This document shows positions 28,101 through 35,057 of a DNA stretch of 64,000 nucleotides, piece after piece. A model generated the notes under the pieces. The model saw nothing but the letters and a program-made list of their open reading frames with translations. It searched no databases and had not been told where the DNA came from. Position numbers and translations under genes: made by a program. Position 1 is the first letter of the stretch, and the number at the start of each line of letters is the position of its first letter. This DNA comes from Spartobacteria bacterium (lineage in GTDB: Bacteria; Verrucomicrobiota; Verrucomicrobiia; Chthoniobacterales; Chthoniobacteraceae), in contig JAJPII010000023.1 of assembly GCA_021324825.1 (NCBI GenBank), positions 1 through 64,000 on the forward strand, in the 5' to 3' direction.

Positions 28101-31100
28101 GAGGATGCAATCGCCACGCCGTTCACCAGGATGCTCGACGTATCAAGCGTCATGCCCGCAGGCATCGCGTCGCGCACGATGACGTCGTAAGCCATGCCCG
28201 TGCTGTTTGCGGCGTGCGAGATCGCCAGGGTGTAATGCAAGGTCTCGCCGATGTCCGGCGTGATGTCGTTCACGCCCTTGGCGATCTGGAGGCGCGGTTC
28301 GACGACGGTGACATCCACGGGCGGCGTGGTCGAGGAGGGAAGCCCTTCCACCGGGACGTTCAGCGTCGCGGTGTTGGCTAGAACAGTCTGAGGACTGGTT
28401 CCCACGTTGCCCGCGTCATTCATTACCCGCGCTGTGACCAGGATGAGAAAACTGTTGTTCGACGTGTCATTGTCGCCCGTCACGCTTGTCGAGCCGAAGG
28501 AGAACGTGACCGCCGCGCCGTCGCTCGCGCCGCCCGTCACGGTGGGCGCGGGAAGCGCGCCGTTGAAGTCCTCCGCGAGGAGTCCGTTGCTTGCCGCGGC
28601 GGTCGTGACGACGCTGCTGCCGATGTATTGCATGCCCGCGGGGAGCGAATCGACGACGCTCAGATTCGGCGTCGTCCCCTCGGGCAGGGTGACTTTCAGC
28701 GCATAGGTCGCGGTCTCGCCGATCTCGACATTCGAGCCGCCGGTGTTCGCGTCGCTCGTCGTGAAAAGCGACTTCGAGAGCGTGGCGACCGGCACGGTGA
28801 CGGGCGCGTCGTCGCCAGCGGCGTATGCGCGGTCGTGGTCGGTCGTGACATCGGGCGAGGGATCGTAGGCCGGCGCGGTCTTGACCCCGGGCAGCCCCGT
28901 GTAGGCGATGGAAGCGGTGCTGTCTATCGTCTCGTTCGGCGTCACCGCGCTCGTCAATGTGGAGGTGAAGGCGACCGTGACGGTCTCGCCCAGCGCGAGA
29001 TTGAAAGACTGGCCGGGCTTGGTTTCCAGCACCCCACCGGAAATGTCGAAGAGCCCGCTGATGTCGCCCAGCACGGAATCGGTGACGGTGAACGAGGAAG
29101 GCGTGGCGATCTGCGAGGGAAGCGGATCGGAGAATGTCGTGTTGAACGCTTCCGCGAGGCTGTTGGACTGGTGGCTGATGACGGCTGTGTAATTGACCGC
29201 ATCTCCCGCGTCGCCGCTCGACCCGCCGTTGATCGTGATCGTCTTGTTTACTCCCAGGTGCGGTTCGATGAGAGTCGTCGTATTGCCGCTGGGATCGACC
29301 AGCGCGGCTGCGCTCGATCCGCCGTTCACCGAATAATTCACCGCGTTTGTTCCCGTGGTCTGCGCCCCTTGCAAACCGGTGTTTCCGGGCGCGTCCAGGA
29401 CAACCGCCTGGTAGGTGAAATAGAACGTGTTGTTGTTGATGTTGTTGTCGCCCGCGGTGGTCATGGTCCCGAAGTTGAACTGCACGCCCGCGCCGTTCGT
29501 AAACGGCGCGCCGGTGACGGTCGGCGCGGCGAGGCCCGAGCCGTTGAAGGCCGCTCCGCCCGTTCCCACCTGCCCGGCGTTCAATGCGGGATCGGGGCTG
29601 GTCGGGTGTTCGGGGAAAAGCTGGACGCTTCCCGGTACGTACGCGAGACCCGCGGGGATCGCATCCACCACGGAAAAATTCGGCGTGACGCCTTCGGGCA
29701 GGGAGACGGTGACCCGGTACGTGACGATCTCGCCCGGAGCGACGTCGTGCAGGCCGGTGTTGAAATTATCCGGCGTACTGGACTCGCTCGTCGCGAAGAT
29801 GGAGCTTGAAACGACCGGCGCCGCGACGTTGGTGATGACGGTCGAGGAGGCCGCGCCGTAGTTGTTCAACTGCGCGGGATCGGGAGAACCGAGCGTGGTG
29901 TTGGGGACGCCGGAGCCGGTCCGCTCGTCCGCGTTCGTCCCGGGCGTGCTCGTCCAGAAAGTGCGGGCGGTGTTGTTGATCTGCTGGCCGGACTGGACGG
30001 TGTTGGCAAGCGTGCCGGAAACATTCAACGTGACGCTGCCGCCCAGCGGGATATTGAGCGTCGAGGCGGGATTCAACTGAAGCACATTGTGGCCGCCCAC
30101 GTTGACGATCTGGAAATCGCCCGCCGTTGGCGCGGTGAACGTTCCGCCGAAGCCCGTCGCAGAGACGCCCGTGATGTTGGGCGAAGTCACCGCGTCGTCG
30201 AGCGTGTCAACGAGCGTCACGTCGTAAGCGTCCGCGTTTCCGGCGACGTTGGGATTGGAGAAGGTTATCGTGTAACCGACCGGATCGCCCGCGTCGCCGG
30301 TGGGCGTGCTCACGGTCTTCAGGATTGTAAGCGTCGGCTCGATGACCGTGACAGTGTGGTCGTTCGGCGTCGCGTCCGCGGCGGTGTCGCCCGCGCCGGT
30401 GTTTGGATTCGTGAAGGCGATTTGCGCGACGTTGTTGAGCGTCGTGCCGGCCTGGTTGGCCATCACGTTGTCAACAATCGCGCGCACGCGGATGAGGAAG
30501 GAATTGTTGTTCGTGACGTTGTCCGCGGTCACCGCCACGTTTCCAAATCCGAGGCTTCCGCCAACGCCGTCCGTCCCGAGCGCGCCGCCCAGGGTCGTCA
30601 GCGTCGGGGTTCCCAGCGCGCCCGGATCGCTGAAATCCGCGCCGAGCTGGCCGTTGCCGGCCGCGGCGGTCGTTATGATCTGGTATCCCGCGCCGCCATT
30701 GTAGGTCGTATCGAGCCGCATGCCGGCTGGGACGAGGTCCTTCACCGTCAGGTTCTGCGTCACGCCTTCGGGCAGGGTCACCAGGATGTCGTAGAGGACG
30801 CTTTCCCCCACCACGACATCGCCGAGCGGATTCGTCCCCGCCTGCGGCACGCTGAAATCCGAAGCCAGCGCCGAGCCGCCCGCGAAGCGCTTGTCCACCA
30901 CGGGGCGCGCGTCCGTCACGGTCGCCGTTGATGTCACGGCGTAGTTGTTAAGAACGGCGGCGTCCGTTCCCGGACCGCCCGCGCCGGTGCGTTCGGTGGA
31001 AGAGGCGTTGTAGCTCGTGATCTGGCCCGGAGCGCCGGAAAGGCTCGTCCACTGGAGGCGCGCGGTGTCGCTCAGGATTTCCTCCGCGGGAATGGCGGTC

Positions 31101-34100
31101 GAGAGCGTGCCTTGCACGATGATGGTGACCGTCGTCCCTCCCGCGATGTCAATTCCCGAGGCGCTCGCCGTTTGCAACGACCCGCCCGAGATCGCGAAGT
31201 CCGCCGTCGTGAAACCGCCGCCCGTCACCGACTGGATCGCCGGGCCGGTGAGGAAGGAAGGGAGCGCATCCGAAAGCGTCGTATTGAAAGCGGTGGCGCC
31301 GTTGGCCGCGTTCGTGATGACGACCCGGTAGAATACGGAATCTCCGCCATCGACGCCGGTAAGGCTTGTGACGAAAGGCCCGCCGGCGCTGGTCCCCGCG
31401 CGGTTGGCGAGGGTGAGCGCGGGTTCGACAACGGTCACATTTCCCGGGGCCGCGCTTTGCGAGACGGTGTAAGGCGTCGCGCCGCCGGCCGGGACGTTGG
31501 TGTATTGCGCGGAGAGCGACGCGGTGTTGCCGAGCAGCACGCCGGATTGGTTGCCGGTCGCGTTTTTCGAGTCGCTGTTTTCATTCAACACCACGGCGTC
31601 GTAAACGATGGTGATCGTCTGCCCCGCGCCGCCCGGGTCGCTGTTTGTAAGCGTGCCGAAATTGAACGCGAGGTTGCGGCCCGTGCCGCTGACCGTGACA
31701 TTCGCCGGCGCCGTCCCCGTGCCGACGGTGTTCGTGGAGTTCAGGCCGGAGGAGAGCGTCACGCTCTGCACGTCCACGAAGGCCAGGCCCGGGTCCATCG
31801 TATCGTTGAGCACGGCGTTGGGCGTCGTCCCGTCCGGCACGGCGAGCGTGAGCGTGTAAGTGACCAGTTCGCCGATGACCGCCTGCGTGTTCGAATTGCC
31901 GGTCGTGTTGAATTGCGTGCCCGTGAGCGCCTTCGTCAGCGTGGGCCGCGGCAGCGTCACGCTGGCCGAAGCCGTTTCCGGGGTGGGAACGAAATTCGGC
32001 GCGCCCGGCGAATCCGCGTAGTTGGTGAGCGAGGCGGTGTTCGTGATCGTCGAACCGGCCTGCGCCACGCCCGGCGCAAGCGTGAGGTCGTACGTCGCCA
32101 CGACGGTGTTGGAGCCGTTGGTGATCGCCGTGCCCGTGTCCGCGTTGAAGCCGCGGCTGAGCGCGCCGGTCTCCGTGTCGCCGCCGATGTTTCCGCTGCT
32201 GTAGTTGTCCGTGAGCGTGATGCTGAGCGCGCCCCCGGCGCTGAGGGTCGCCGTATAATCCACGCCGTTCACGAGCAGAGAGCCGTCGCCCCGGCGCAGG
32301 GTCAGGTTCATCGCCGCCACGCCGGCCGGAATCGTATAGCCTGCCGGAACGGCGTCGCCGAATTGCACGTTGAACGCGTCGTTGCGGCCGACGTTTTGCA
32401 CCACCACCGCGTAACGAACGGCGTCGCCGCCTTCGATGCCCGCGGCTCCCGTCGGATCGCTTGCGCCGATTGCGGCGGCCTCCGTGGCGTCGTCGATGGT
32501 TCCGGTGAAGTTCGAGGCCGCGGTCGGCGCGGTGAACGCGATGCCGCCAAGGGTAAGCCCGGTGTTATTGTAACCGACCACCCCTTTATAGATAGCCACG
32601 GACGGCTCCTGGAGTTGGAACTGCACGATGGCATCCGAAGTGATCTTCGCGGTGGGAAGCTGCGTGTTGTTTTCCTCGCCCTGCACCTGGTTCGTGAGGA
32701 AAAGGCCGTCCGCGAACGGTTGCGTGCCCACCGTCACCGTGAAGAGCAGGTCCACTGTCTTTGCGGTTCCCGCCGGGTTGTCGGTGGTGCCATAGTTGAA
32801 ATCGAGCGAGTTGGCGGACGCGTCGGTGCTGATGGTCGGCGGCGAGCCGTGCACCGCGCGCAAAGTTTCGTTCGGCCCAAATTGGGCGTGGCCCGCCAAA
32901 GGAGCGGCCGCGCTTAACACGTCGTCGAAGGTTGTCACCTCCGTCGCGCTGAAAACGGGCAGCGGCAGATAGTCGGTCAGGTCCAGGTTTTCCACGGAGC
33001 CGCTGGGCAGGAAGTAGTCGAGCCGGTACGTGACGGTGTCGCCCGGCTTCAACAAGTATTGCCCGTTCGACCCGATGAACGGCGCGAGATTCGTGCTGCC
33101 GTTGATCGCGTAAATCGTCTTGGACACCGACGAATTCACGATGGTGACCGACGCGCCCGAAGTGTCGGAAGCCGTCTGCCCGGTCGGCGTGGTCGCATTG
33201 TTCGCCTGCACCACGCCGCCGCTCGCGGTCACGCTGCTGTTGAGCAGGTCCCGAGGGTCGAGTTGCGCGTCGCCGCTGGGGTAGTTGTCGGAAAAGTCAG
33301 TCTGGATGACCGTGCGGAATTTCACCGTGACGGTCGTCGGGCCGAACGGGAGCGGCGGATTATTCGGCAGCGGGCCCGCGCCCGTGCCGCCGGCGGGGAT
33401 GCCGCCCCCCAGGAGAATCGGGGACTGCCCGTTCGCCGCCAGTTGTCCCGAGACGTTGAAGCTGATATCCGTCGTGCCGTCCGTTCCGTCGTTTGGATTG
33501 CCGTCGCCCGGAGTTGAGTAGTGAGGGGTGACGGTGTAGTCGGCCGGCTGGAAAACCTGCGTTGTAAATGTCTGGCCGTGTTCCGTCCAGGTGATCGTCG
33601 GGACGAAAGTCGGGTCGATCCGCTGCCCGTCGGAGATGATGTCGTCAACGATCAGATTCTGCAGGGCGAAGTAATCCGACACCTGCGTCTGCACGGTGTA
33701 TTCCAGCGTATCGCCGGGCGTGGGGCCCGCGGCTCCCGTGTCGATCACGTCCGCCACGGTTTCCTGCGTCGCGATGGATTTGACGGCGAGGGCGTGGGTC
33801 GCCGGCCCGGCGGTGGCGGTCACGTTCTGCGGGTCGCCGGTATCGATGGGATTCCATTGGCCGGAAGCCGTGGCGGAATCGGCGGCCGTGTTCGGCGCGC
33901 CGCTGTTCGCGTTCACGATCACGGCGCTGCTCGCATCGACGCGCGGTATATAGTAGCTGAAGATCAGCGATGCGTCCGGGGTGGCTGTGCCCGCGCCAGT
34001 CACGCCGCTCGTGAGGGTCTCGGTCAAAGTCCCTCCGGGCGTCGTCGTGCTCGGGGCGATTGTCGTTGTAAAAGCCCCCGTCGCCGCGCCATGCACCAGC

Positions 34101-34897
34101 ACCTGGGTTGCGTTGACGAACTGCATGTCGCTCGGCAACAGGTCGCTCAGTTGCAGATTCGCCACCGTCTGGCCCGGCGCGATGCTCACGTCGATCTCCT
34201 CCTGCCGGACGTAATTCGGGCCGGTGGCCGTTTCATTCTCCGGCCCCAGGTAAGTATCGGTGACGGTCATCAGCGCCGGCGTGACGTTCGTATTTTGGTA
34301 CGCGCCGACGATTGAGGGATCGGTCGTCGGATTATCCAGCGCGTCGTTTCCGAACTGGAAGCCTCCGCGCGCGCTGATGCCCAGCGACTTGTTCAACTCC
34401 GCGAGATTGCTGACAGTGAGGTCGAGATTGATGGTCGCCGCGGGCTGCGTGGGCGTGAAGCTGCCGAAGGGGAGTTGCAACACCAGCAGCGTGTCGCCCA
34501 CGCCATAACCCGCGGGCGCATAAACGGTGAGGGGATTGCCCGAACTGTCGTCCGCGTAAGGATGGATCGCATACGGCCCGAGCGGATGCGCGGCGTCGGC
34601 GGCTTGAAAAGTCAGCTTCGTCACCGTCACAGCCTGGCCCAGGTAGGTCGCGGTGTCCGAGCCGACAACGAAATCGACGCCGCCCCCCGTGCCGGTCACG
34701 CCGGTCTTGTGATCGAGCACCAGATCGACATAAGGGCCGAACCCGGCATTGGTTCCCGAGGCGTTGTCAAACGTGACGGTCACGGGAATCTTGTTGCCGA
34801 TCAACGGCTTCGCCGGGGCGCTGACGGTTACGTTGGGCGAAGCGCTGCAGAGGATGCGGTCTTCGAACGTTTCGAGCAGGAGAGGTTTTCGTGACAC
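19121..34897 (-). CDS. Giant multi-domain surface/adhesin-like protein (about 5,258 aa)
   Basis: One uninterrupted frame of 15.8 kb. From a GTG at 34897 it opens MSRKPLLLETFEDRILCSAS, which resembles the LEPR-XLL motif of giant exported proteins in planctomycetes and relatives. Longer starts (to 35326) would overlap the divergent TolC gene. Then come about 2,350 residues of DUF11/D2-like beta modules of two alternating kinds (LPEGVTPN...VVDxLPAGL and xxEPxLxxxK). Three SdrD-B-like modules (about 2373-2736), more DUF11-like modules, 13 SdrD-B modules (about 3411-4829), two DUF11 repeats and a 190-residue C-terminal domain follow. SdrD-B modules carry Ca-binding-type DANxNGxxDAGE loops and end YNFGE. 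No LPXTG, PEP-CTERM or autotransporter barrel is visible. The likely role is adhesion or a surface layer; export probably uses the adjacent TolC/SecA-like/HlyD genes. Confidence 0.9.
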   Translation of the reverse strand: MSRKPLLLETFEDRILCSASPNVTVSAPAKPLIGNKIPVTVTFDNASGTNAGFGPYVDLVLDHKTGVTGTGGGVDFVVGSDTATYLGQAVTVTKLTFQAADAAHPLGPYAIHPYADDSSGNPLTVYAPAGYGVGDTLLVLQLPFGSFTPTQPAATINLDLTVSNLAELNKSLGISARGGFQFGNDALDNPTTDPSIVGAYQNTNVTPALMTVTDTYLGPENETATGPNYVRQEEIDVSIAPGQTVANLQLSDLLPSDMQFVNATQVLVHGAATGAFTTTIAPSTTTPGGTLTETLTSGVTGAGTATPDASLIFSYYIPRVDASSAVIVNANSGAPNTAADSATASGQWNPIDTGDPQNVTATAGPATHALAVKSIATQETVADVIDTGAAGPTPGDTLEYTVQTQVSDYFALQNLIVDDIISDGQRIDPTFVPTITWTEHGQTFTTQVFQPADYTVTPHYSTPGDGNPNDGTDGTTDISFNVSGQLAANGQSPILLGGGIPAGGTGAGPLPNNPPLPFGPTTVTVKFRTVIQTDFSDNYPSGDAQLDPRDLLNSSVTASGGVVQANNATTPTGQTASDTSGASVTIVNSSVSKTIYAINGSTNLAPFIGSNGQYLLKPGDTVTYRLDYFLPSGSVENLDLTDYLPLPVFSATEVTTFDDVLSAAAPLAGHAQFGPNETLRAVHGSPPTISTDASANSLDFNYGTTDNPAGTAKTVDLLFTVTVGTQPFADGLFLTNQVQGEENNTQLPTAKITSDAIVQFQLQEPSVAIYKGVVGYNNTGLTLGGIAFTAPTAASNFTGTIDDATEAAAIGASDPTGAAGIEGGDAVRYAVVVQNVGRNDAFNVQFGDAVPAGYTIPAGVAAMNLTLRRGDGSLLVNGVDYTATLSAGGALSITLTDNYSSGNIGGDTETGALSRGFNADTGTAITNGSNTVVATYDLTLAPGVAQAGSTITNTASLTNYADSPGAPNFVPTPETASASVTLPRPTLTKALTGTQFNTTGNSNTQAVIGELVTYTLTLAVPDGTTPNAVLNDTMDPGLAFVDVQSVTLSSGLNSTNTVGTGTAPANVTVSGTGRNLAFNFGTLTNSDPGGAGQTITIVYDAVVLNENSDSKNATGNQSGVLLGNTASLSAQYTNVPAGGATPYTVSQSAAPGNVTVVEPALTLANRAGTSAGGPFVTSLTGVDGGDSVFYRVVITNAANGATAFNTTLSDALPSFLTGPAIQSVTGGGFTTADFAISGGSLQTASASGIDIAGGTTVTIIVQGTLSTAIPAEEILSDTARLQWTSLSGAPGQITSYNASSTERTGAGGPGTDAAVLNNYAVTSTATVTDARPVVDKRFAGGSALASDFSVPQAGTNPLGDVVVGESVLYDILVTLPEGVTQNLTVKDLVPAGMRLDTTYNGGAGYQIITTAAAGNGQLGADFSDPGALGTPTLTTLGGALGTDGVGGSLGFGNVAVTADNVTNNNSFLIRVRAIVDNVMANQAGTTLNNVAQIAFTNPNTGAGDTAADATPNDHTVTVIEPTLTILKTVSTPTGDAGDPVGYTITFSNPNVAGNADAYDVTLVDTLDDAVTSPNITGVSATGFGGTFTAPTAGDFQIVNVGGHNVLQLNPASTLNIPLGGSVTLNVSGTLANTVQSGQQINNTARTFWTSTPGTNADERTGSGVPNTTLGSPDPAQLNNYGAASSTVITNVAAPVVSSSIFATSESSTPDNFNTGLHDVAPGEIVTYRVTVSLPEGVTPNFSVVDAIPAGLAYVPGSVQLFPEHPTSPDPALNAGQVGTGGAAFNGSGLAAPTVTGAPFTNGAGVQFNFGTMTTAGDNNINNNTFYFTYQAVVLDAPGNTGLQGAQTTGTNAVNYSVNGGSSAAALVDPSGNTTTLIEPHLGVNKTITINGGSSGDAGDAVNYTAVISHQSNSLAEAFNTTFSDPLPSQIATPSSFTVTDSVLGDISGLFDISGGVLETKPGQSFNLALGETVTVAFTSTLTSAVTPNETIDSTASIAYTGLPGVKTAPAYDPSPDVTTDHDRAYAAGDDAPVTVPVATLSKSLFTTSDANTGGSNVEIGETATYALKVTLPEGTTPNLSVVDSLPAGMQYIGSSVVTTAAASNGLLAEDFNGALPAPTVTGGASDGAAVTFSFGSTSVTGDNDTSNNSFLILVTARVMNDAGNVGTSPQTVLANTATLNVPVEGLPSSTTPPVDVTVVEPRLQIAKGVNDITPDIGETLHYTLAISHAANSTGMAYDVIVRDAMPAGMTLDTSSILVNGVAIASSPLVSAGSNNSTSGLIDFRLTSLALGNTVTVAYNATVAQTQSLAGMNLDNNARIYWDSQPTNNDNNSVLTGVPPGTPERDFGATPGYTEAPTPSPDDPGQDTQRVTVSAGAVTGTVYKDANANGVFDAGDAGIAGVSLTLAGTDLNGNAFSQTTTSGAGGAYSFNGLPAGVYTITETQPSAYTDGVETVGSNFGGTKSDALGSDTISGLTVASHSNLTGAGYNFGELTPSSVSGSVYSDVNDDGIRQGGEAGIAGVPVRLTGTDVFGQSVTLNGVSDASGNYTFNNGGVGLRPGTYAVTEVTQPAAFLDGKDTAGTSGGGNAVNDQISAIPLAEGAAATGYNFGELNPASLSGFVYQDLNNNGVRQAGESGIEGVAVTLTGTDDLGRAVSLADPTDASGAYSFTNLRPGTYAISETQPKGYTSGINAVGGGLSAPNNPGAVSGDTITGIAIANVSPGNNTGTEYDFGEIFSPQLTKSIVSSSEAFTAGNDVAVGETVRYRIVAQIPQSTFRDLVVSDLLPNGLLYLNDGTASYAFVSTNAGAITSTSLSTTGAAYVSGNETTVNTITPAALLPAANISSDILNTAQTYASGGNVYFHLGTVQNSGGESDEQFVVLEFNALVVNQASNQAGATLGNGAQVTFDTNNDGATTAADTPGKTLTQGAGPQAVVTEPNLTITKSVTTPANPVDAGDTITYQITVTNNAATVFGADAADAFNVRVRDILDPADLTLANVSVSGPGYAGVTNNSTGAGVDLTLSRLDVGDSATITVNATVLAGATAGSTIPNSATATYTSLPNAADAPGAAGSVTGERTGGDVASPVDNTPPANGAILNNYAVGASAAARTIGTPSIVKTLFSTSEAATTGGNLAIGETATYALTITLPEGITPNTSVVDALPAGLEYVSSAADFTGSGVTPFTLPSPTITGSNVTWNLGALTNAADNDTSNNSFTIFLTARAADVPGNVGGVTLRNDASLSYTNGTSGPAAVSTVPANDPVATIVEPNLQVAKSVDDPTPDINQTLHYTVTITNPVGPDAADGFNILVKDLIPSGLTLDASSIQINGVAIGSSPLVENNASTPNLLDLQLTQLAVGGTITVTYGATVNNTLANVGTTQDNSAQINWDSLAAVNGNERDYSAGPAASVVVVNTNAITGSVYDDNNSNGQFDAGDTGIGGVTLRLTGSSASGLPVDLTTTTAADGSYSFGSLPPGTYLITETQPAGYVDALETAGTTFGGATSDALNSNTITAVAIPAQSNATGPGYNFGETLPSSISGSAYLDTDNNGIRNVGETGLANVPITLTGTDVYGRTVTLSAATDANGNYAFTGLRPSNGAGYTVTEDESAYVPSTYLDGKATPGSLGGVSGGAAPNDNISGIVTPQGAASAANDFAELVPATLSGSVYVDANNNGVRNAGEAGIPNTTITLTGTDDHGAAVNRNTLTDAQGNFSFADLRPGEYTLTETQPAGYGDGLDALGTLGGTLGDDVLSNIGVTPGANGSGYTFGEKSASISGVVFLDSNANGVLDGGETGRLAGVQIQLLNSLNQVLATTTTAADGSYSFGSLTTGDYSVVETQPNGYGSSTPADMPVTVPTTGVAGVNFGATTGSLAGAVYFDADHSGSLDAGDSGISGVLLTLTGTDANGASVTRTASTDANGAFVFTNLLAGDYNISETQPANYISATNSAGTAGGAVSGDTIGGIALGAAQNANQYDFGETVSVPPGKGAIAGTVFLDANKNAAFNTGETGIGGVTLTLRDSLGNVLATTATDPNGAYSFGNLKPGDYTIDETQPPAYGSSTPNVLTPVSVAANGVAANENFGETYGSLSGFAYVDANNNGAKEAGETPIAGVTVTLTGTDVNGASVNRTAVTQADGSYVFNQLLTGVYTITETQPAQYANGKDALGTSGGALGTDVTSNIGLGGGIDATGYNFGELPASLTGRVFVDANKNGALDAGESGLGGVTLQLLDASNTVLATTTTAADGGYSFGGLAAGSYTVLETQPNGYGASTPDSLTVALPATGASNVNFGATTGSLAGRVYVDADNSGSFNAGDGNLAGVTVSLTGTDSNNNPVSLITTTGANGTYIFAGLVAGDYTVTASQPAGFTPASDNVGSAGGQNTAANTFTTIGLGGGVDATDYNFGQRLSTTPGTGAVSGVVFLDANKNGALDPGEAGVGGGVIELLDGGGAVLATTTADADGTYIFTNVAPGAVYQVTQAPAPTGYGTSTPATLSNITVAAGQAAANNNFGETTGSLAGNVYRDDNNDGVQDAGEPGLAGVVVTLTGTDANGTITPVTATTDANGHYQFTGLLSGGAYTITETQPAAYGDGQDRAGTAGGDATVPDVTSGVQITAAQDAAGYNFGELGGSVTGTVFSDLNKDGALEAGEPGIGAVPVELIDSHGVIVGTTTSAADGKYAFTGLAAGDYTVAETQPAAYGPNSPASVPLTVPAGGMNTANFAEITGSISGTVYHDRNNDGLIEAGEQPIAGVTITLSGQDSSGAAIAPQTTVSAADGSFTFTGLLAGTYTLTETQPAGFGEGRDTVGSAGGNPTVQDVISGIGLGGGAGVNGYLFGERIPSDLVVTKTDHVTSVVPGQVVKYTMTVNNASLQEADGVIVTDGFPKGELEFLSASHGGVYNAATGAITWLLGEMPTGDTVTLTVTARVINPAPAHAETITNTVTARDNGSSGPDLTPKNNTATDVDALHAAPDLYILKTENLAGAVTGKEITYTLTGGNAGDQVSTGVIVTDTLPPGLRFVSASNGGRADGNKVVWQAGTLKPGDTFRFTVTVVVTAVPGRELVTNAAAITDDVNAFEDPTPSNNKSSVGAILSPALTFGFDAFNNFSVGNQPRPAVVYYAGSPDVFRPAILPLAPIYSGEADPGSTLVISLYDSQGNDIGSQTVVVDSGGNWMATFPSTSMRDIPDSVQIVEQSAFYSLGDNGGFNLRAYFSPALNPGEFVLNTTGGEGGGGAPLLNGLGLENPLQLGSVKYGGELLSAQATAGGE
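20412..23595 (-). repeat. Five tandem copies of a ~640-bp two-module unit in the giant gene
   Basis: Ten SdrD-B-like modules alternate strictly between a short form (LLD/LLN...VLATTTTAADG...NGYGxSTP) and a long form (LTGTDxxG...TETQPAxY...GG...YNFGE). Unit starts lie near 23595, 22949, 22320, 21675 and 21031, ending near 20412, so spacing is 619-646 bp (about 213 residues). The nine to ten long-form copies retain near-identical short stretches at the protein level, consistent with past unequal crossing-over of a two-module cassette. Confidence 0.8.
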
Positions 34898-35057
34898 GGC
34901 GGCGGGTGCTTTCGCAGGAATGCAAAAGTGGTGGAGCAAGAAGTTTGCCGGGGCGCTCGAAAATCGGGGGCGCTCCCTTGAGGAGGCGTTCTTTTGCTTG
35001 ATTCCGCACCTGTGTGGCACGGGATATGCAAAGGTCGCTGGGTGAGTCTTTTTTCCA

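Noticed and set aside
31112-32917. A 601-codon plus-strand frame opposite the giant gene
   Set aside because: Same cause: an antisense shadow of DUF11-like repeats, with Arg/Gly/Val-rich composition and no start or RBS.
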